In this document: positions 24,346 through 40,000 of the stretch, in pieces | How the letters are laid out: every line of letters starts with the position of its first letter | How positions within the stretch are numbered: position 1 is the stretch's first letter | NCBI GenBank assembly: GCA_032209605.1 | Contig: JASFXZ010000005.1 | Location: forward strand, 24,478,905-24,542,904 | Source: Mactromeris polynyma | Lineage: Eukaryota; Mollusca; Bivalvia; Venerida; Mactridae | Length of the DNA stretch: 64,000 bases | Direction of reading: 5' to 3' | Notes under the pieces: model-generated | Database searches by the model: none | What the model was told of the DNA's origin: nothing | Seen by the model: the letters and a program-made list of their open reading frames with translations, nothing else | Translations under genes and position numbers: made by a program

Positions 24346-25800
24346 TTGATTGTTTAACGTCTGAGTGAGTTGATTTTCTAGCGTTGTTTTCTTAGTAACT
24401 GATCTCATTAAACTTGTCTATGAATCACAAATGAATTCAAGTGGGTGAATCTTACAAGTGAGAGCTACACAGGGGACGTCACATTCATGAAACCGTAACT
24501 CTTAACACAGAGCCCGTGGCTACGGAATAACATGCATAAGTAATAACATAAACTGGCGTTAAAATTTGTAGAAATATTTACAAGAAGCTGGAAGTAGTTG
24601 TGTTATAGTACAAACTATCACATGCGTTTATGTTTCATGTATAAAGCATCATCAGTAATATAAACTGGTTTTGCATGTACTTGATTAATATTACACCGAC
24701 TGAGTCCAATCCTCATATTCCTCCAACGTAGCGTACTTTACTTTGAAGACGATTTTTAACACATAACATGAACGTTGAATACTATCTGGAAGAAGTCGTA
24801 TTACGGCATTGACGCTTTTACCAATAATTTAAGTTGTAAACATGAAACGTACTACATAGAGCAATGTATCACAATCAATTAAGTGATTGTTCTGTCATAA
24901 TACAATGTCTGCCAGTATATGATGTATGGGCGTGTGTATAGTTAATTGCGTTTACTGATAAGGTTAGTCCATGTAATGGTGGGAGAACAAACTCTTAAGA
25001 AAACTGATCTTGGATACGGATAGACAAGCAAAGGTCATAACTGTCATGTAACAATTCTTGGCGCATTTCAGATAACCCGTTCGAAATGTTTACTTTAATA
25101 GATTATTCGTCCTTATTATTCACATTTTCTGATCCGAGTTTTATCACTTTCTTTAAGTACATAACACACTAACAAGAAAAGTAACAACTCGCGTTAAAAG
25201 CTCATATAACCATGGCCATCCTTAACGTTACAGTTCATTCAATGAAACCTGAGATGATGTGAATGGACCTTTTGAACCAAGCCTGCAATAATGCAGACAG
25301 AAATAGTTTGCATTAGAGATGTGTCAATTCGTAATTCAATACGTGAGTCAAATAACAAATTTGCATTTGAATTTTTATCTTCAATATCATATTGTTAGTT
25401 TTGTTTAGGGGAAGGGCAAAATACATGAGGCGTTGGGAACACCCTTAAATCACGTTTAAAAACCTTGTGGCGTTTAAGTCTCTGACCTTTCAAAGACAGA
25501 ACTCCTATTTCTCAACCATCCTTCATATGTGCGCATTCTGTCGTCCAATTTAGCTTTTTGTAATTATTAATGCGTATGTATATATGCTCAGTACATTTAA
25601 AAAATCACACTTCTTTACAAACCATACTTCTTCAAATTTCATGTATTACTTTTGAAACTCATTTTTTATGTAATGTCATGAAATTTAGCATACATGTTGC
25701 GTACTCATTCATTAATATCCTGTCAAGTTCTTTTCTTGTATCCTGAAAGTGAGTCAATGAAAATATAGAAATCCCATATCGTGCTAAGTATATTTTATAT
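24346..25800. other. intergenic, no gene seen
   Basis: AT-rich, without recognisable coding sequence or repeat. Confidence 0.5.
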
Positions 25801-27405
25801 ATTTGTTTATGTCTCTTGGGTTGCTGTGCATCTTGTATGTGGCATTTACTGCTGTACCTCTTGAGTTGATGTGCATCTTGTATGTGCCATGTTCTGATGT
25901 ACTTCTTGGGTTGCTGTGCATCTTATATGTGACATTTACTGCTCTACCTCTTGGCATGCTGTGCATCTTGTATGTTGCATTTTCTGCTCTACCTCTCGGG
26001 TTGCTGTGCATCATGTATGTGGCATTTACTGCTGTACCTCTTGGGTTGATGTGCATCTTGTATGTGCCATATTCTGCACAACCTCTTGGGTTGCTGTGCA
26101 CTTTGTATGTGCCGTTTTCAACGCTACTTCTTGGGTTGCTGTGCATCCTGTATGTGCCATGTTCCGCTGTACCTCTTGCGTTGCTGTGCTTCTTGTATGT
26201 ACCATTTTCTGCACAGCCTCTTGGGTTGCTGTGCATCTTGTATGTGTCATGTTCTGCTCTATCTCTTGGGTTGCTGTGCATTTTGTATGTGTCATGTTCT
26301 GCTCTATCTCTTGGGTTGCTGTGTATCTTGTATGTGGCATGTTCCGCTCGCTCTCTTGTGTTGCTGTGCATCTTGTATGTGTCATGTTCTGCTCTACCTC
26401 TAGGGTTGCTGTGCATCTTGTATGTGTCATGTTCTACTCTACCTCTAGGGTTGCTGTGCATCGTGTATGTGCCATTTCCATTTTCTGCTCTACCCCTTGG
26501 GTTGATGTGCATCGTGTATGTGCCATTGTTTTGCTCTACTCCTTGGGTTGTTGTGCATCTTGTATGTGCCATTTTCTGCACAACCTCCTGGGTTGTTGTG
26601 CTTTTGTATGTGTCATTTTCTGCTCTACCTCTTGGGTTGCTGTGTACCTTGTATGTGCCATTTACTGCACAACCTCTTGGATTGCTGTGCATCTTGTACG
26701 TGTCATGCTCTGCTGTACCTCTTGGGTTGCTGTGCATCTTGTATGTGTCATGTTCAGCTTCACCTCTTGGGTTGCTGTGCATCTCGTATGTGTCATGTTC
26801 TGATCTACCTCTTGGGTTGCTGTGTATCTTGTATGTGCCATGTTTCGCTCTATCTCTTGGGTTGCTGTGAATCTTGTATGTGTCATGTTCCGCTCTACCA
26901 CTAGGGTTGCTGTGCATCTTGTGCGTGGCATGTTCTGATCTACCTCTTGGGTCGCTGTGTATCTTGTATGTGTCATGTTCTGCTCTACTTCTAGGGTTGC
27001 TGTGGATCTTGTATGTGTCATGTTATGTTCTACCTCTTGGGTTGCTGTGCATTTTGAATGTGACATTTTCTGCTCTATCTCTCGGGTTGCTGTGCATCTT
27101 GTATGTGCCATGTTCTGTTCTACCTCTTTGGTCGCTGTGCATCTTGTATATAGAATTCTCTGCTCTACATCTTGGGTTACTGTGCATCTTGTATGTGTCA
27201 TGTTCTGTTCTACCTCTTGGGTTGCTGTGCATCTTGTATGTACAATTCTCTGCTCTACCTCTTGGGTTGCTGTGCATCGTGTATGTGCCATGTTCTGCTC
27301 TACCTTTTTGGTTGCTGTACATCTTGTATGTGGTTAGTTCTGATCTACATCATTGGTTGCTGTACATCCTGATGTGCCATATTATGCTGTACCTTTTGTG
27401 TCCGT
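25801..27405. repeat. 45-bp minisatellite, about 35 units
   Basis: Head-to-tail 45-bp units beginning ttgctgtgcatcttgtatgt and ending tctacctcttggg. Because 45 is a multiple of three and the unit lacks stops in most frames, long open frames run through it on both strands: 377 codons on the minus strand at 25784-26917 with period HSNPRGRAEHDTYKM, and 355 codons on the plus strand at 25803-26870 with period LGLLCILYVSCSALP. No flanking splice sites, signal peptide or recognisable domain supports translation. Variation between units falls mostly at amino-acid-changing positions (for example GAC/GGC/GCC in one codon), which argues against a conserved protein. Confidence 0.9.
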
Positions 27406-27863
27406 TAAGTTTCTTTTAATTTGTATATTTCTTTCTTTTTTACAATACGCAAAAAGTCATTAGAAGGTTAGGAATGCAGGAATCTGAATCAGGTTTGTCC
27501 GAATTAAAAATGTGCGTATCGACTACGCCAGGAAAGGAACATTTTTTTTCTGTGTTGTTATAATCCTTATTTATGTATACATGTATGTATTGTAATGGAG
27601 AATGTTAAGTTTGTGGCATTTACTGCTTACCTTATTCATTCATGTTTAAACAAATGTGGAATTGAATGTCTCCTTTATGGTGCAAAAAAATCAGGGTTTG
27701 TTTGCGTATAGATGTTCATGCGTAGGTTAATGTATTATAAAAATTCAGTTTCGATCAGTCAATATTTTCTGTCAGTTTGTTTGGCAGTTTACTGGGTAAA
27801 ACAGAAACCGCCGCCTCTGAAAATTTACCTCTTTATTTTCACCATTATGCCAAGACAATGTAA
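27406..27863. other. spacer between two tandem arrays
   Basis: About 460 bp of unique AT-rich sequence. No gene seen. Confidence 0.6.
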
Positions 27864-30800
27864 CTTGTTCCATCATTTAGCATATCCAGAATAGTTATCC
27901 TTTCGATCTTGTGAAAGCAATCAAAACTCCCAGCACGGACATGTGCTTGTTCAATTTTAAGACGAGCACATATCAGTACTAGGAATCATTATGCTAGATT
28001 AGTGATATTTGTTCCATCATTTAGAATATCCAGAATAATTATTCTGTCGTTGTTGTGATAGCAATTAAGACTCCAAGCACAGGCATGTGCTAGTTCATTA
28101 ATATGACGAGCACATATCAGTACCAGGAATCATTATGCTAGAATAGTGTTATTTGTTCCATCATTTAGAATATCCAGAATATTTATTCTTTCGTTGTTGT
28201 GAAAGCAATCAAAACTCCCAGCACAGTCATGTGCTTGTTCGGTTGTAAGACGACCACATATCAGTACCAGGAATCATTATGCTAGACAAGTGATATTTGT
28301 TCAATCATTTAGAATATGTAGATAATTATTCTTTCGATGTTGTGCTAGCAATTAAAACTCCAAGCACAGGCATGTGCTAGTTCTTTTATCAGACGTGCAC
28401 ATATCAGTACCTGGAATCGTTGTGCTAGAGTCGTGTCAATTGTTCCATCACTAAGAATATCCAGAATATTTATCCTTTCGCTGTTGTGTTAGCAATTAAG
28501 ACTCCAAGCACAGGCATGCGCTAGTTCATTTATCAGACGAGCACATATCAGTACCAGGAATTGTTATGCTAGAATGGTGTCAATTGTTCCATCACTTAGA
28601 ATATCCAGAGATTTATCCTTTCGATGTAGAGATGGCAATTAAGACTCTGTTTCGTTATAAGACGACCACATATCAGTACCAGGAAACATTATGCTAGAGC
28701 GGAGTTATTCGTTCAATTTCTAGCATTAGGCTTTCCAGAATAGCTTGGTGTTGTGACGGCAAGTACGACTCCCAGCACAGGTATGTGCTTGTTCATTTAT
28801 CAGACGAGAACATACCAGTATCAGGACACATTGCTTGCTCTCGCGATGTCGTCTTTGTTGCGTAGTTTAGTATATCATGAATGTGTGTTCTTTCGAACTG
28901 TGAGTTAGAAAGATGAGACACCCTGCAATGAATGTACAATCGTGGAACTGTACCAAGTTCACTTCCATCATCGAGACTATCGTTAACATTTATATCTTCC
29001 TTCTTGTGGCAACAACTGTTGACTCCAAGCCAGACTTGTATTTGTTCATGTAAATGTGCTCTTAAACATAAACCGGGCCAATATGGATGCAAGCAGTCAT
29101 TCTGTTCCACCGTTGAGGTGTTGCACAATATTTTCGATGTAGTGACGGCAATTATGTCTCCCAGCACAGGCATGTGCTAGTTCATTTTTAAGACGAGCAC
29201 AAATCAGTACCATGAATCATTATGCAAGTTATGCAAGTACGGTGTTCTTCGTTTCATCATTTTGAATATGCAGATTTTTTATCATTTCGAGTTTTGATCT
29301 ATGGGACTTCCAGCAATACTTGTTCATTCATACGACAAAGTTGTGGCAGATTTAGTTCTTGTGAGAGCAATTTAAGACTCCCAGCATAGGATTTTGTTTG
29401 TTCATTAATAAGTCACGCACAGATATGTACCAGACATCACACTGCAACCGTTGTGATGATGCAGGATATTTATACTTCCAATGCAGACTTTTTACCCTGG
29501 CGATGTTGTTACAGCAATTAAGATTCCCAGAACACATATGTGCTTGTTGAGTTAAAACACGAGCACATATCAGTACTAGGAATTATCATGCTAGATGGTT
29601 GTTTTCGGTTTCATTATATAGAATATCCTGAAATCATATTGGTGCTGTGATATCTGTACCAAAATTTAGAATAGCAGACTTTTTACCCTGGCAATGTTGT
29701 AAGCGCAATTTAGATTCCCAGAACAGACATGTGCTTGTTGAGTTAAAACACGAGCACATATCAATACTAGGAACTATCATGCTAGAAGGGTGTCTTCGGT
29801 TTCATCATTTAGAATATCCTGAATATTAACGTTTCGGTGTTGTGAAAGCAATTAAGACTCCCAGGACAGGCATGTGCTTGTTCAATTAAAAGACGAGCAC
29901 ATATCGGTACAAGGAATCATTATACTAAAGCTGTGTTATTCGTTCAATTTATATCATTAAGGCTATCCTGGACATTCATTCATTTGATGTTGTGCCAGCA
30001 AATAAGACTCCTAGTTCAGTTATTACACGAACACATAGCAGTGCCAAGAATCATTTTGCTAGTGATGTTGTGTTTGTAGCGTAATTTACAATATCCAGAA
30101 TGTTTGTTTTTCGAATTGAGATTTAGAAATATTAGACTCCATGCAATTAATGTACAATCATACAACTGTATCATGTTCTCTTCCATCGTTATGGCTTCGT
30201 AGAACGTGTATTCCTTCCTTCATGTGACAGTAATTTTAGACTCCCAGCACAGACTTGTTATTGTTCATTTATGAATCACGCACATATATATACCAGAAAT
30301 CTCTATGCAAGTGAGCAGCTATTCCGTTCCTCCTTTGAGACGTTGCGGAATATTTTCGATGTTGTGATAGCAATTAAGACTCCCAGCACAGACATGTGCT
30401 AGTTCATTTTAAAGACGAGCACATATCAGAACCAGGAATCATTATGCAAGCATAGTATTATTTGTTCCATCATTTCAAATATGCAGAATATGTATCATTA
30501 CCAACTTTTTTTATCAATATTTCCAGCAATACTTGCTCATTCAAACGCGATCACATGATTTTTGCCTGGTTCAGTTTCATCCTCAAGTCCACCGATACCA
30601 TCTGTTCTTTCTTTCTTATGATAGCAATTCAAGACTTCCAGCACCTGCGTCTGATTGTTCATAATAAGTCGTATGAATCACAATGCAAACAACCAGCTAC
30701 CTTTTCCACTGTTGAGACGTGCCAAAGTAATGTTTATGCTGTTACAGCAATTAAGACTCCCATCACAGGCATGTGCTAGTTCATTTATAAGACGAGCACA

Positions 30801-33764
30801 TATCAGTACCTGGAATCATTATACTAGAATAGAGATATTTGTTCCAGCATTTAGAATATGTAGATACTTGATCAGTTCGATGTTGTGATAGCAATTCAGA
30901 CTCCAAGCACAGACATGTGCTAGTTCTGGTATAAGACGAACACATATCAGTACCTGGAACCATTATACTATAATAGTGATAATTGTTCCATCATTTAGAA
31001 TATGTAGATACTTCATCAGTTCGATGTTGTGATAGCAACTAATACTCCCAGCACAGGCATGTGCTAGTTCATTAATGTCGAGCACATGTCAGTAATAGAA
31101 ATCATTACGCTGGAGCTGTGTCATTTGTTGCATCATTTAAAATATTCAGAATGCTTATTCTTTCGATGTTGTAAATGCAATAAAAACTCCCAGCACGGGC
31201 ATGTGCTTGTTCGATTATAAGACGAGCACATATCAGTACCAAGAATCAGTATGCTAGAATAGTGATATTTGTTCCACCATTTAGAATATCCGAAATATTT
31301 ATTCTTTTGATGTTGTGATAGCAATCAGGACTCCAAGCACAGACATGTGCTAGTTCGGGTATAAGACGAACACATATCAGTACATGGAACCATTATACTA
31401 GTATAGTGATAATTGTTCCATCATTTAGAATATGGAGATACTCTATCTGGTCGGTGATGTGATAGCAATCAAGACTCCAAGCACAGACATGTGCTAGTTC
31501 GGGTATAAGACGAACACATATCAGTACATGGAACCATTATGCTAGAATAGTGATAATTGTTCCATCATTTAGAACATGTAGATACTCTTTCTGCTCGATA
31601 TTGTGATAGCAATTAAGACTCCAAGCACAGACATGTGCTAGTTCGGGTATAAGACGAACACATATCAGTACCTGGAACCATTATGCTAGAATAGTGATAA
31701 TTGTTCCATCATTTAGAATATGTAGATACTTGATCAGCTCGATGTTGTGATAGTAATTAAGACTCCCAGCACAGACATGTACTAGTTCGGGTATAAGACG
31801 AACACATACAATACCTGGAACCATTATACTAGAATAGTGATAATTGTTCCATCATTTAGAATATGTAGATACTCTTTCTGCTCGATGTTGTGATAGCAAT
31901 TAAGACTCCAAGCACAGACATGTACTAGTTCGGGTATAAGACGAACACATACAATACCTGGAACCATTATACTAGAATAGTGATAATTGTTCCATCATTT
32001 AGAATATGTAGATACTCTTTCTGCTCGATGTTGTGATAGCAATTAAGACTCCAAGCACAGACATGTGCTAGTTCGGGTATAAGACGAACACATATCAGTA
32101 CCTGGAACCATTATACTAGAATAGTGATATTGTTCCATCATTTAGAATATAAAGATACTTGATCAGTTCGATATTGTGATAGCAATTCAGACTCCAAGCA
32201 CAGACATGTGCTAGTTCGGGTATAAGACGAACACATATCAGTACCTGGAACCATTATACTAGAATAGTGATAATTGTTGCATCATTTAGAATATGTAGAT
32301 ACTCTTTCTGCTCGATGTTGTGATAGCAATTCAGACTCCAAGCACAGACATGTGCTAGTTCGGGTATAAGACGAACACATATCAGTACCTGGAATCATTA
32401 TACTAGAATAGTGATAATTGTTCCATCATTTAGAATATGTAGATACTTGATCAGCTCGATGTTGTGATAGCAATTCAGACTCCAAGCACAGACATGTGCT
32501 AGTTCGGGTATAAGACGAACACATATCTGTACCAGGAATCATTATACTAGAATAGTGATAATTGTTCCATCATTTAGAATATGTAGATACTCTTTCTGCT
32601 CGATGTTGTGATAGCAATTCAGACTCCAAGCACAGACATGTGCTAGTTCGGGTATAAGACGAACACATATCAGTACCTGGAATCATTATACTAGAAAAGT
32701 GATAATTGTTCCATCATTTAGAATATGTAGATACTTGATCAGTTCGATATTGTGATAGCAATTCAGACTCCAAGCACAGACATGTGCTAGTTCGGGAATA
32801 AGACGAACACATATCAGTACCTGGAACCATTATGCTAGAATAGTGATAATTGTTCCATCATTTAGAATATGTAGATACTTGATCAGCTCGATGTTGTGAT
32901 AGCAATTCAGACTCCCAGCACAGGCATGTGCTAGTTCGGGTATAAGACGAACACATATCAGTACCAGGAATCATTATACTAGAATAGTGATAATTGTTCC
33001 ATCATTTAGAATATGTAGATACTTGATCAGTTCGATGTTGTAATAGCAATTCAGACTCCAAGCACAGACATGTGCTAGTTCTGGTATAAGACGAACACAT
33101 ATCTGTACCAGGAATCATTATACTAGAATAGTGATAATTGTTCCATCATTTAGAATATGTAGATACTTGATCAGTTCGATGTTGTGATAGCAATTCAGAC
33201 TCCTAGCACAGACATGTGCTAGTTCTGGTATAAGACGAACACATATCTGTACCAGGAATCATTATACTAGAATATTGATAATTGTTTCATCATTTAGAAT
33301 ATGTAGATACTTGTTCAGCTCGATGTTGTGATAGCAATTCAGACTCGAAGCACACACATGTGCTAGTTCGGGTATAAGACGAACACATATCTGTACCAGG
33401 AATCATTATACTAGAATAGTGATATTTGTTGCATCATTTAGAATATGTAGATACTATTTCTGCTCGATGTTGTGATAGCAATTAAGACTCCAAGCACAGA
33501 CATGTGCTAGTTCGGGTAAAAGACGAACACATATCAGTACCTGGAATCATTATACTAGAATAGTGATAATTGTTCCATCATTTAGAATATGTAGATACTT
33601 GATCAGTTCGATACTGTGATAGCAATTAAGACTCCTAGCACAGACATGTGCTAGTTCGGGTATAAGACGAACACATATCAGTACCTGGAACCATTATACT
33701 AGAATAGTGATAATTGTTCCATCATTTAGAATATAAAGATACTTGATCAGTTCGATGTTGTGAT

Positions 33765-34916
33765 AGCAATTCAGACTCCAAGCACAGACATGTGCTACTT
33801 CGGGTATAAGACGAACACATATCAGTACCAGGAATCATTATACTAGAATAGTGATAATTGTTCCATCATTTAGAATATGTAGATACTTGATCAGTTCGAT
33901 GTTGTGATAGCAATTCAGACTCCAAGCACAGACATGTGCTAGTTCGGGTATAAGACGAACACATATCAGTACCTGGAATCATTATACTAGAATAGTGATA
34001 ATTGTTCCATCATTTAGATTATGTAGATACTCTTTCTGCTCGATGTTGTGATAGCAATTCAGACTCGAAGCACAGACATGTGCTAGTTCGGGTATAAGAC
34101 GAACACATATCTGTACCTGGAACCATTATACTAGAATAGTGATAATTGTTGCATCATTTAGAATATGTAGATACTCTTTCTGCTCGATGTTGTGATAGCA
34201 ATTAAGACTCCAAGCACAGACATGTGCTAGTTCGGGTATAAGACGAACACATATCAGTACCTGGAACCATTATACTAGAATAGTGATAATTGTTCCATCA
34301 TTTAGAATATGTAGATACTCTTTCTGCTCGATGTTGTGATAGCAATTAAGACTCCAAGCACAGACATGTGCTACTTCGGGTATAAGACGAACACATATCA
34401 GTACCAGGAATCATTATACTAGAATAGTGATAATTGTTCCATCATTTAGAATATGTAGATACTTGATCAGTTCGATGTTGTGATAGCAATTCAGACTCCA
34501 AGCACAGACATGTGCTAGTTCGGGTATAAGACGAACACATATCAGTACCTGGAATCATTATACTAGAATAGTGATAATTGTTCCATCATTTAGATTATGT
34601 AGATACTCTTTCTGCTCGATGTTGTGATAGCAATTCAGACTCGAAGCACAGACATGTGCTAGTTCGGGTATAAGACGAACACATATCAGTACCTGGAACC
34701 ATTATACTAGAATAGTGATAATTGTTGCATCATTTAGAATATGTAGATACTCTTTCTGCTCGATGTTGTGATAGCAATTCAGACTCCAAGCACAGACATG
34801 TGCTAGTTCGGGTATAAGACGAACACATATCTGTACCAGGAATCATTATACTAGAATAGTGATAATTGTTCCATCATTTAGATTATGTAGATACTCTTTC
34901 TGCTCGATGTTGTGAT
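33765..34916. repeat. two adjacent 576-bp (4-unit) blocks in the satellite
   Basis: Rare variants recur at exactly 576 bp: 'tgctacttcggg' near 33793 and 34369, and 'gattatgtag' near 34017 and 34593. This indicates a recent duplication of four monomers. Confidence 0.8.
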
Positions 34917-37060
34917 AGCAATTCAGACTCCAAGCACAGACATGTGCTAGTTCGGGTATAAGACGAACACATATCAGTACCTGGAATCATTATACTAGAA
35001 TAGTGATAATTGTTCCATCATTTAGAATATGTAGATACTCTTTCTGCTCGATATTGTGATAGCAATTCAGACTCCAAGCACAGACATGTGCTAGTTCGGG
35101 AATAAGACGAACACATATCAGTACCTGGAACCATTATACTAGAATAGTGATAATTGTTCCATCATTTAGAATATAAAGATACTTGATCAGTTCGATGTTG
35201 TGATAGCAATTCAGACTCCAAGCACAGACATGTGCTAGTTCGGGAATAAGACGAACACATATCAGTACCTGGAATCATTATACTAGAATAGTGATAATTG
35301 TTCCATCATTTAGAATATGTAGATACTTGATCAGTTCGATATTGTGATAGCAATTCAGACTCCAAGCACAGACATGTGCTAGTTCGGGAATAAGACGAAC
35401 ACATATCAGTACCTGGAACCATTATACTAGAATAGTGATAATTGTTCCATCATTTAGAATACAAAGATACTTGATCAGTTCGATGTTGTGATAGCAATTC
35501 AGACTCCAAGCACAGACATGTGCTAGTTCGGGAATAAGACGAACACATATCAGTACCTGGAATCATTATACTAGAATAGTGATAATTGTTCCATCATTTA
35601 GAATATGAAGATACTTGATCAGATCGATGTTGTGATAGCAATTCAGACTCCAAGCACAGACATGTGCTAGTTCGGGTATAAGACGAACACATATCTGTAC
35701 CAGGAATCATTATACTAGAATAGTGATAATTGTTCCATCATTTAGAATATGTAGATACTTCATCAGTTCGATGTTGTGATAGCAACTAATACTCCCAGCA
35801 CAGGCATGTGCTAGTTCGGGTATAAGACGAACACATATCTGTACCAGGAATCATTATACTAGAATATTGATAATTGTTTCATCATTTAGAATATGTAGAT
35901 ACTTGTTCAGCTCGATGTTGTGATAGCAATTCAGACTCGAAGCACAGACATGTGCTAGTTCTGGTATAAGACGAACACATATCTGTACCAGGAATCATTA
36001 TACTAGAATAGTGATATTTGTTGCATCATTAATAATATGTAGATACTCTTTCTGCTCGATGTTGTGATAGCAATTCAGACTCCAAGCACAGACATGTGCT
36101 AGTTCGGGTATAAGACGAACACATATCTGTACCAGGAATCATTATACTAGAATAGTGATAATTGTTCCATCATTTAGATTATGTAGATACTCTTTCTGCT
36201 CGATGTTGTGATAGCAATTCAGACTCCAAGCACAGACATGTGCTAGTTCGGGTATAAGACGAACACATATCAGTACCTGGAATCATTATACTAGAATAGT
36301 GATAATTGTTCCATCATTTAGAATATGTAGATACTCTTTCTGCTCGATATTGTGATAGCAATTCAGACTCCAAGCACAGACATGTGCTAGTTCGGGAATA
36401 AGACGAACACATATCAGTACCTGGAACCATTATACTAGAATAGTGATAATTGTTCCATCATTTAGAATATAAAGATACTTGATCAGTTCGATGTTGTGAT
36501 AGCAATTCAGACTCCAAGCACAGACATGTGCTAGTTCGGGAATAAGACGAACACATATCAGTACCTGGAATCATTATACTAGAATAGTGATAATTGTTCC
36601 ATCATTTAGAATATGTAGATACTTGATCAGTTCGATATTGTGATAGCAATTCAGACTCCAAGCACAGACATGTGCTAGTTCGGGAATAAGACGAACACAT
36701 ATCAGTACCTGGAACCATTATACTAGAATAGTGATAATTGTTCCATCATTTAGAATACAAAGATACTTGATCAGTTCGATGTTGTGATAGCAATTCAGAC
36801 TCCAAGCACAGACATGTGCTAGTTCGGGAATAAGACGAACACATATCAGTACCTGGAATCATTATACTAGAATAGTGATAATTGTTCCATCATTTAGAAT
36901 ATGAAGATACTTGATCAGATCGATGTTGTGATAGCAATTCAGACTCCAAGCACAGACATGTGCTAGTTCGGGTATAAGACGAACACATATCTGTACCAGG
37001 AATCATTATACTAGAATAGTGATAATTGTTCCATCATTTAGAATATGTAGATACTCTTTC
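34861..37060. repeat. 1296-bp (9-unit) block duplication in the satellite
   Basis: Rare variants recur at an offset of 1296 bp: 'gattatgtag' near 34881 and 36177, 'acaaagatac' at 35461 and 36757, and 'gatcagatcgatg' near 35618 and 36914. The blocks look nearly identical over at least 900 bp, marking a recent nine-monomer duplication. Confidence 0.85.
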
Positions 37061-40000
37061 TGCTCGATGTTGTGATAGCAATTCAGACTCCAAGCACAGA
37101 CATGTGCTAGTTCGGGTATAAGACGAACACATATCAGTACCTGGAATCATTATACTAGAATAGTGATAATTGTTCCATCATTTAGAATATGTAGATACTT
37201 GATCAGTTCGATATTGTGATAGCAATTCAGACTCCAAGCACAGACATGTGCTAGTTCGGGAATAAGACGAACACATATCAGTACCTGGAACCATTATGCT
37301 AGAATAGTGATAATTGTTCCATCATTTAGAATATGTAGATACTTGATCAGCTCGATGTTGTGATATGAAATTCAGACTCCCAGCACAGACATGTGCTAGT
37401 TCGGGTATAAGACGAACACATATCTGTACCAGGAATCATTATACTAGAATAGTGATAATTGTTCCATCATTTAGAATATGTAGATACTTGATCAGTTCGA
37501 TGTTGTAATAGCAATTCAGACTCCAAGCACAGACATGTGCTAGTTCTGGTATAAGACGAACACATATCTGTACCATGAATCATTATACTAGAATAGTGAT
37601 AATTGTTCCATCATTTAGAATATGTAGATACTTGATCAGTTCGATGTTGTGATAGCAATTCAGACTCCAAGCACAGACATGTGCTAGTTCGGGTATAAGA
37701 CGAACACATATCTGTACCAGGAATCATTATACTAGAATATTGATAATTGTTTCATCATTTAGAATATATAGATACTTGTTCAGCTCGATGTTGTGATAGC
37801 AATTCAGACTCGAAGCACAGACATGTGCTAGTTCTGGTATAAGACGAACACATATCTGTACCAGGAATCATTATACTAGAATAGTGATATTTGTTGCATC
37901 ATTAATAATATGTAGATACTCTTTCTGCTCGATGTTGTGATAGCAATTAAGACTCCAAGCACAGACATGTGCTAGTTCGGGTAAAAGACGAACACATATC
38001 TGTACCATGAATCATTATACTAGAATAGTGATATTTGTTGCATCATTTAGAATATGTAGATACTCTTTCTGCTCGATGTTGTGATAGCAATTAAGACTCC
38101 AAGCACAGACATGTGCTAGTTCGGGTATAAGACGAACACATATCAGTACCTGGAACCATTATACTAGAATAGTGATTATTGTGTCATCATTTAGAATATA
38201 AAGATACTTGATCAGTTCGATGTTGTGATAGCAATTCAGACTCCAAGCACAGACATGTGCTAGTTCGGGTATAAGACGAACACATATCTGTACCAGGAAT
38301 CATTATACTAGAATAGTGATAATTGTTCCATCATTTAGAATATAAAGATACTCTATCTGCTCGGTGTTGTGATAGCAATTAAGACTCCAAGCACAGACAT
38401 GTGCTAGTTCGGGTATAAGACGAACACATATCAGTACCTGGAACCATTATACTAGATAGTGATAATTGGTCCATCATTTAGAATATGTAGATACTCTTTC
38501 TGCTCGATGTTGTGATAGCAATTAAGACTCCAAGCACAGACATGTGCTAGTTCTGGTATAAGACGAACACATATCTGTACCAGGAATCATTATACTAGAA
38601 TAGTGATAATTGTTCCATCATTTAGAATATGTAGATACTTGATCAGTTCGATGTTGTGATAGCAATTCAGACTCCAAGCACAGACATGTGCTAGTGCGGG
38701 TATAAGACGAACACATATCAGTACATGGAACCATTATGCTAGACTGGTGATAATTGTTCCATCATTTAGAATATGTAGATACTATATCTGCTCGATGTTG
38801 TGATAGCAATTTAGACTCCAAGCACAGACATGTGCTAGTTCGGGTATAAGACGAACACATATCAGTACATGGAACCATTATGCTAGAATAGTGAAAATTC
38901 TTCCCTCATTTAGAATATGTAGATACTATATCTGCTCGATGTTGTGATAGCAATTTAGACTCCAAGCACAGACATGTGCTAGTTCGGGTATAAGACGAAC
39001 ACATATCAGTACATGGAACCATTATGCTAGAATAGTGATAATTGTTCCATCATTTAGAATATGTAGATACTATATCTGCTCGATGTTGTGATAGCAATTT
39101 AGACTCCAAGCACAGACATGTGCTAGTTCGGATATAAGACGAACACATATCAGTACATGGAACCATTATGCTAGAATAGTGATAATTGTTCCATCATTTA
39201 GAATATGTAGATACTATATCTGCTCGATATTGTGATAGCAATTTAGACTCCAAGCACAGACATGTGCTAGTTCGGGTATAAGACGAACACATATCAGTAC
39301 ATGGAACCATTATGCTAGAATAGTGAAAATTCTTCCCTCATTTAGAATATGTAGATACTATATCTGCTCGATGTTGTGATAGCAATTTAGACTCCAAGCA
39401 CAGGCATGTGCTAGTTCGGATATAAGACGAACACATATCAGTACATGGAACCATTATGCTAGAATAATGATAATTGTTCCATCATTTAGAATATGTAGAT
39501 ACTCTATCTGCTCGATGTTGTGATAGCAATTTAGACTCCAAGCACAGACATGTGCTAGTTCGGGTATAAGACGAACACATATCAGTACCAGGAAACATTA
39601 TGCTAGACTGGTGATAATTCTTCCATCATTTAGAATATGTAGATACTATATCTGCTCGATATTGTGATAGCAATTTAGACGCCAAGCACAGACATGTGCT
39701 AGTTCGGATATAAGACGAACACATATCAGTACATGGAACCATTATGCTAGAATAGTGATAATTGTTCCATCATTTAGAATATGTAGATACTATATCTGCT
39801 CGATGTTGTGATAGCAATTTAGACTCCAAGCACGGACATGTGCTAGTTCGGATATAAGACGAACACATATCAGTACATGGAACCATTATGCTAGAATAGT
39901 GATAATTGTTCCATCATTTAGAATATGTAGATACTATATCTGCTCGATGTTGTGATATCAATTTAGACTCCAAGCACAGACATGTGCTAGTTCGGGTATA

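Noticed and set aside
25784..26917. 377-codon minus-strand frame with a 15-residue repeat
   Set aside because: It is produced by a 45-bp minisatellite that opens several frames at once; no start context, splice sites or selective pattern singles this one out.
28793..31324. Several 60-126-codon frames on both strands
   Set aside because: They lie in degenerate units of the 144-bp satellite and repeat the same translated unit.
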